From a virus, in the IMG/VR virus record IMGVR_UViG_3300035438_001056, positions 1-23,533 of that record: a stretch of 23,533 nucleotides of DNA. One strand, written 5' to 3'. The translations under genes and the position numbers were made by a program. The notes under the pieces were generated by a model that was not told where the DNA came from, searched no databases, and worked only from the letters and a program-made list of their open reading frames with translations. Positions 23,432 to 23,533 of this stretch are shown here, piece by piece. The number at the start of each line of letters is the position of its first letter. Position 1 is the first letter of the stretch.

Positions 23432-23533
23432 ACGAAAACTTTCATCTTCAAGAAATTGAAGGAATAAACAAAACAAATTACGAACTGCAAAATCGCATTC
23501 GCCAGCTTGAAAAGGTTTCAGCATCACTTATTG
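23428..23533 (+). CDS. Coiled-coil protein, 3' end outside window
   Basis: Begins by ATGA overlap and runs to the window edge (35 codons visible). Reads M-N-E-N-F-H-L-Q-E-I-E-G-I-N-K-T, then Y-E-L-Q-N-R-I-R-Q-L-E-K-V, a likely coiled coil similar in style to its upstream neighbour. Function unknown. Confidence 0.55.
   Translation, partial: MNENFHLQEIEGINKTNYELQNRIRQLEKVSASLI

Noticed and set aside
1-23533. CRISPR array, insertion sequence or integrase
   Set aside because: No regular repeat-spacer pattern, transposase or recombinase motif was seen.

Overview
The window reads as an accessory stretch of a large, AT-rich double-stranded DNA phage genome. It shows densely packed small genes almost all on the + strand, many ATGA or TAATG stop/start overlaps, the 3' end of a rIIB-like gene at the left edge, nucleotide-metabolism genes (ThyX, a dCMP/cytidine-deaminase-like protein), DNA-processing genes (C5-cytosine methyltransferase, staphylococcal-nuclease-like protein, RuvB-like AAA+ ATPase, metallophosphoesterase), three homing-type endonucleases and a tRNA cluster. 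No virion structural or packaging gene is recognised here. Most starts lack a Shine-Dalgarno sequence, and several lie only 7-9 bases after a TTGACA/TAnnnT promoter. A secreted EF-hand protein, a Tat-like signal peptide and a type IV pilin-like gene suggest a Gram-negative-type host with many such proteins, possibly of the Verrucomicrobiota/PVC group. That host call is an inference from gene flavour only.

Layout. 1-2247: rIIB end and small hypothetical genes, closed by a strong bidirectional terminator. 2248-2514: minus-strand secreted EF-hand gene. 2526-12511: a long + strand run holding the methyltransferase, pilin-like protein, Tat-signal protein, phosphoesterase, nuclease, ThyX, GIY-YIG endonuclease, cREC protein, DUF3307-like protein, deaminase, SET-domain protein and a putative PD-(D/E)XK protein, mixed with phage hypothetical families. 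12577-13882: terminator, AT-hook-like small protein and RuvB-like ATPase. 13901-17613: the RNA region, with nine tRNAs (Thr-UGU, Lys-UUU, CAU, Ile-UAU, Glu-UUC, Leu-UAA, Arg-UCU, Asn-GUU, Tyr-GUA), two HNH endonucleases, two small proteins and several unassigned structured RNA segments. 17619-18533: minus-strand trypsin-like protease sharing a divergent promoter with the + strand genes that follow. 18604-23533: small phage genes, ending in a translationally coupled cassette that does use strong Shine-Dalgarno sequences.

Most notable points. (1) The tRNA-Leu(UAA) gene is split by a 287-base group I intron placed between U33 and U34, with P1, P4, P7, P8 and P9 pairings visible. (2) The tRNA cluster is punctuated by twelve copies of a GYTCTTT motif resembling the NusB/S10 boxA antitermination signal; three copies sit exactly 6 bases after a -10 box, and others follow the U-rich tails of tRNAs. 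(3) At least three segments among these motifs fold into compact, non-tRNA structures and may be new small RNAs. Together they suggest a polycistronic RNA operon in which boxA-like sites keep polymerase moving past tRNA-plus-U-tract structures. The tRNAs mostly read A/U-ending codons, fitting an AT-rich phage in a host with different codon use.
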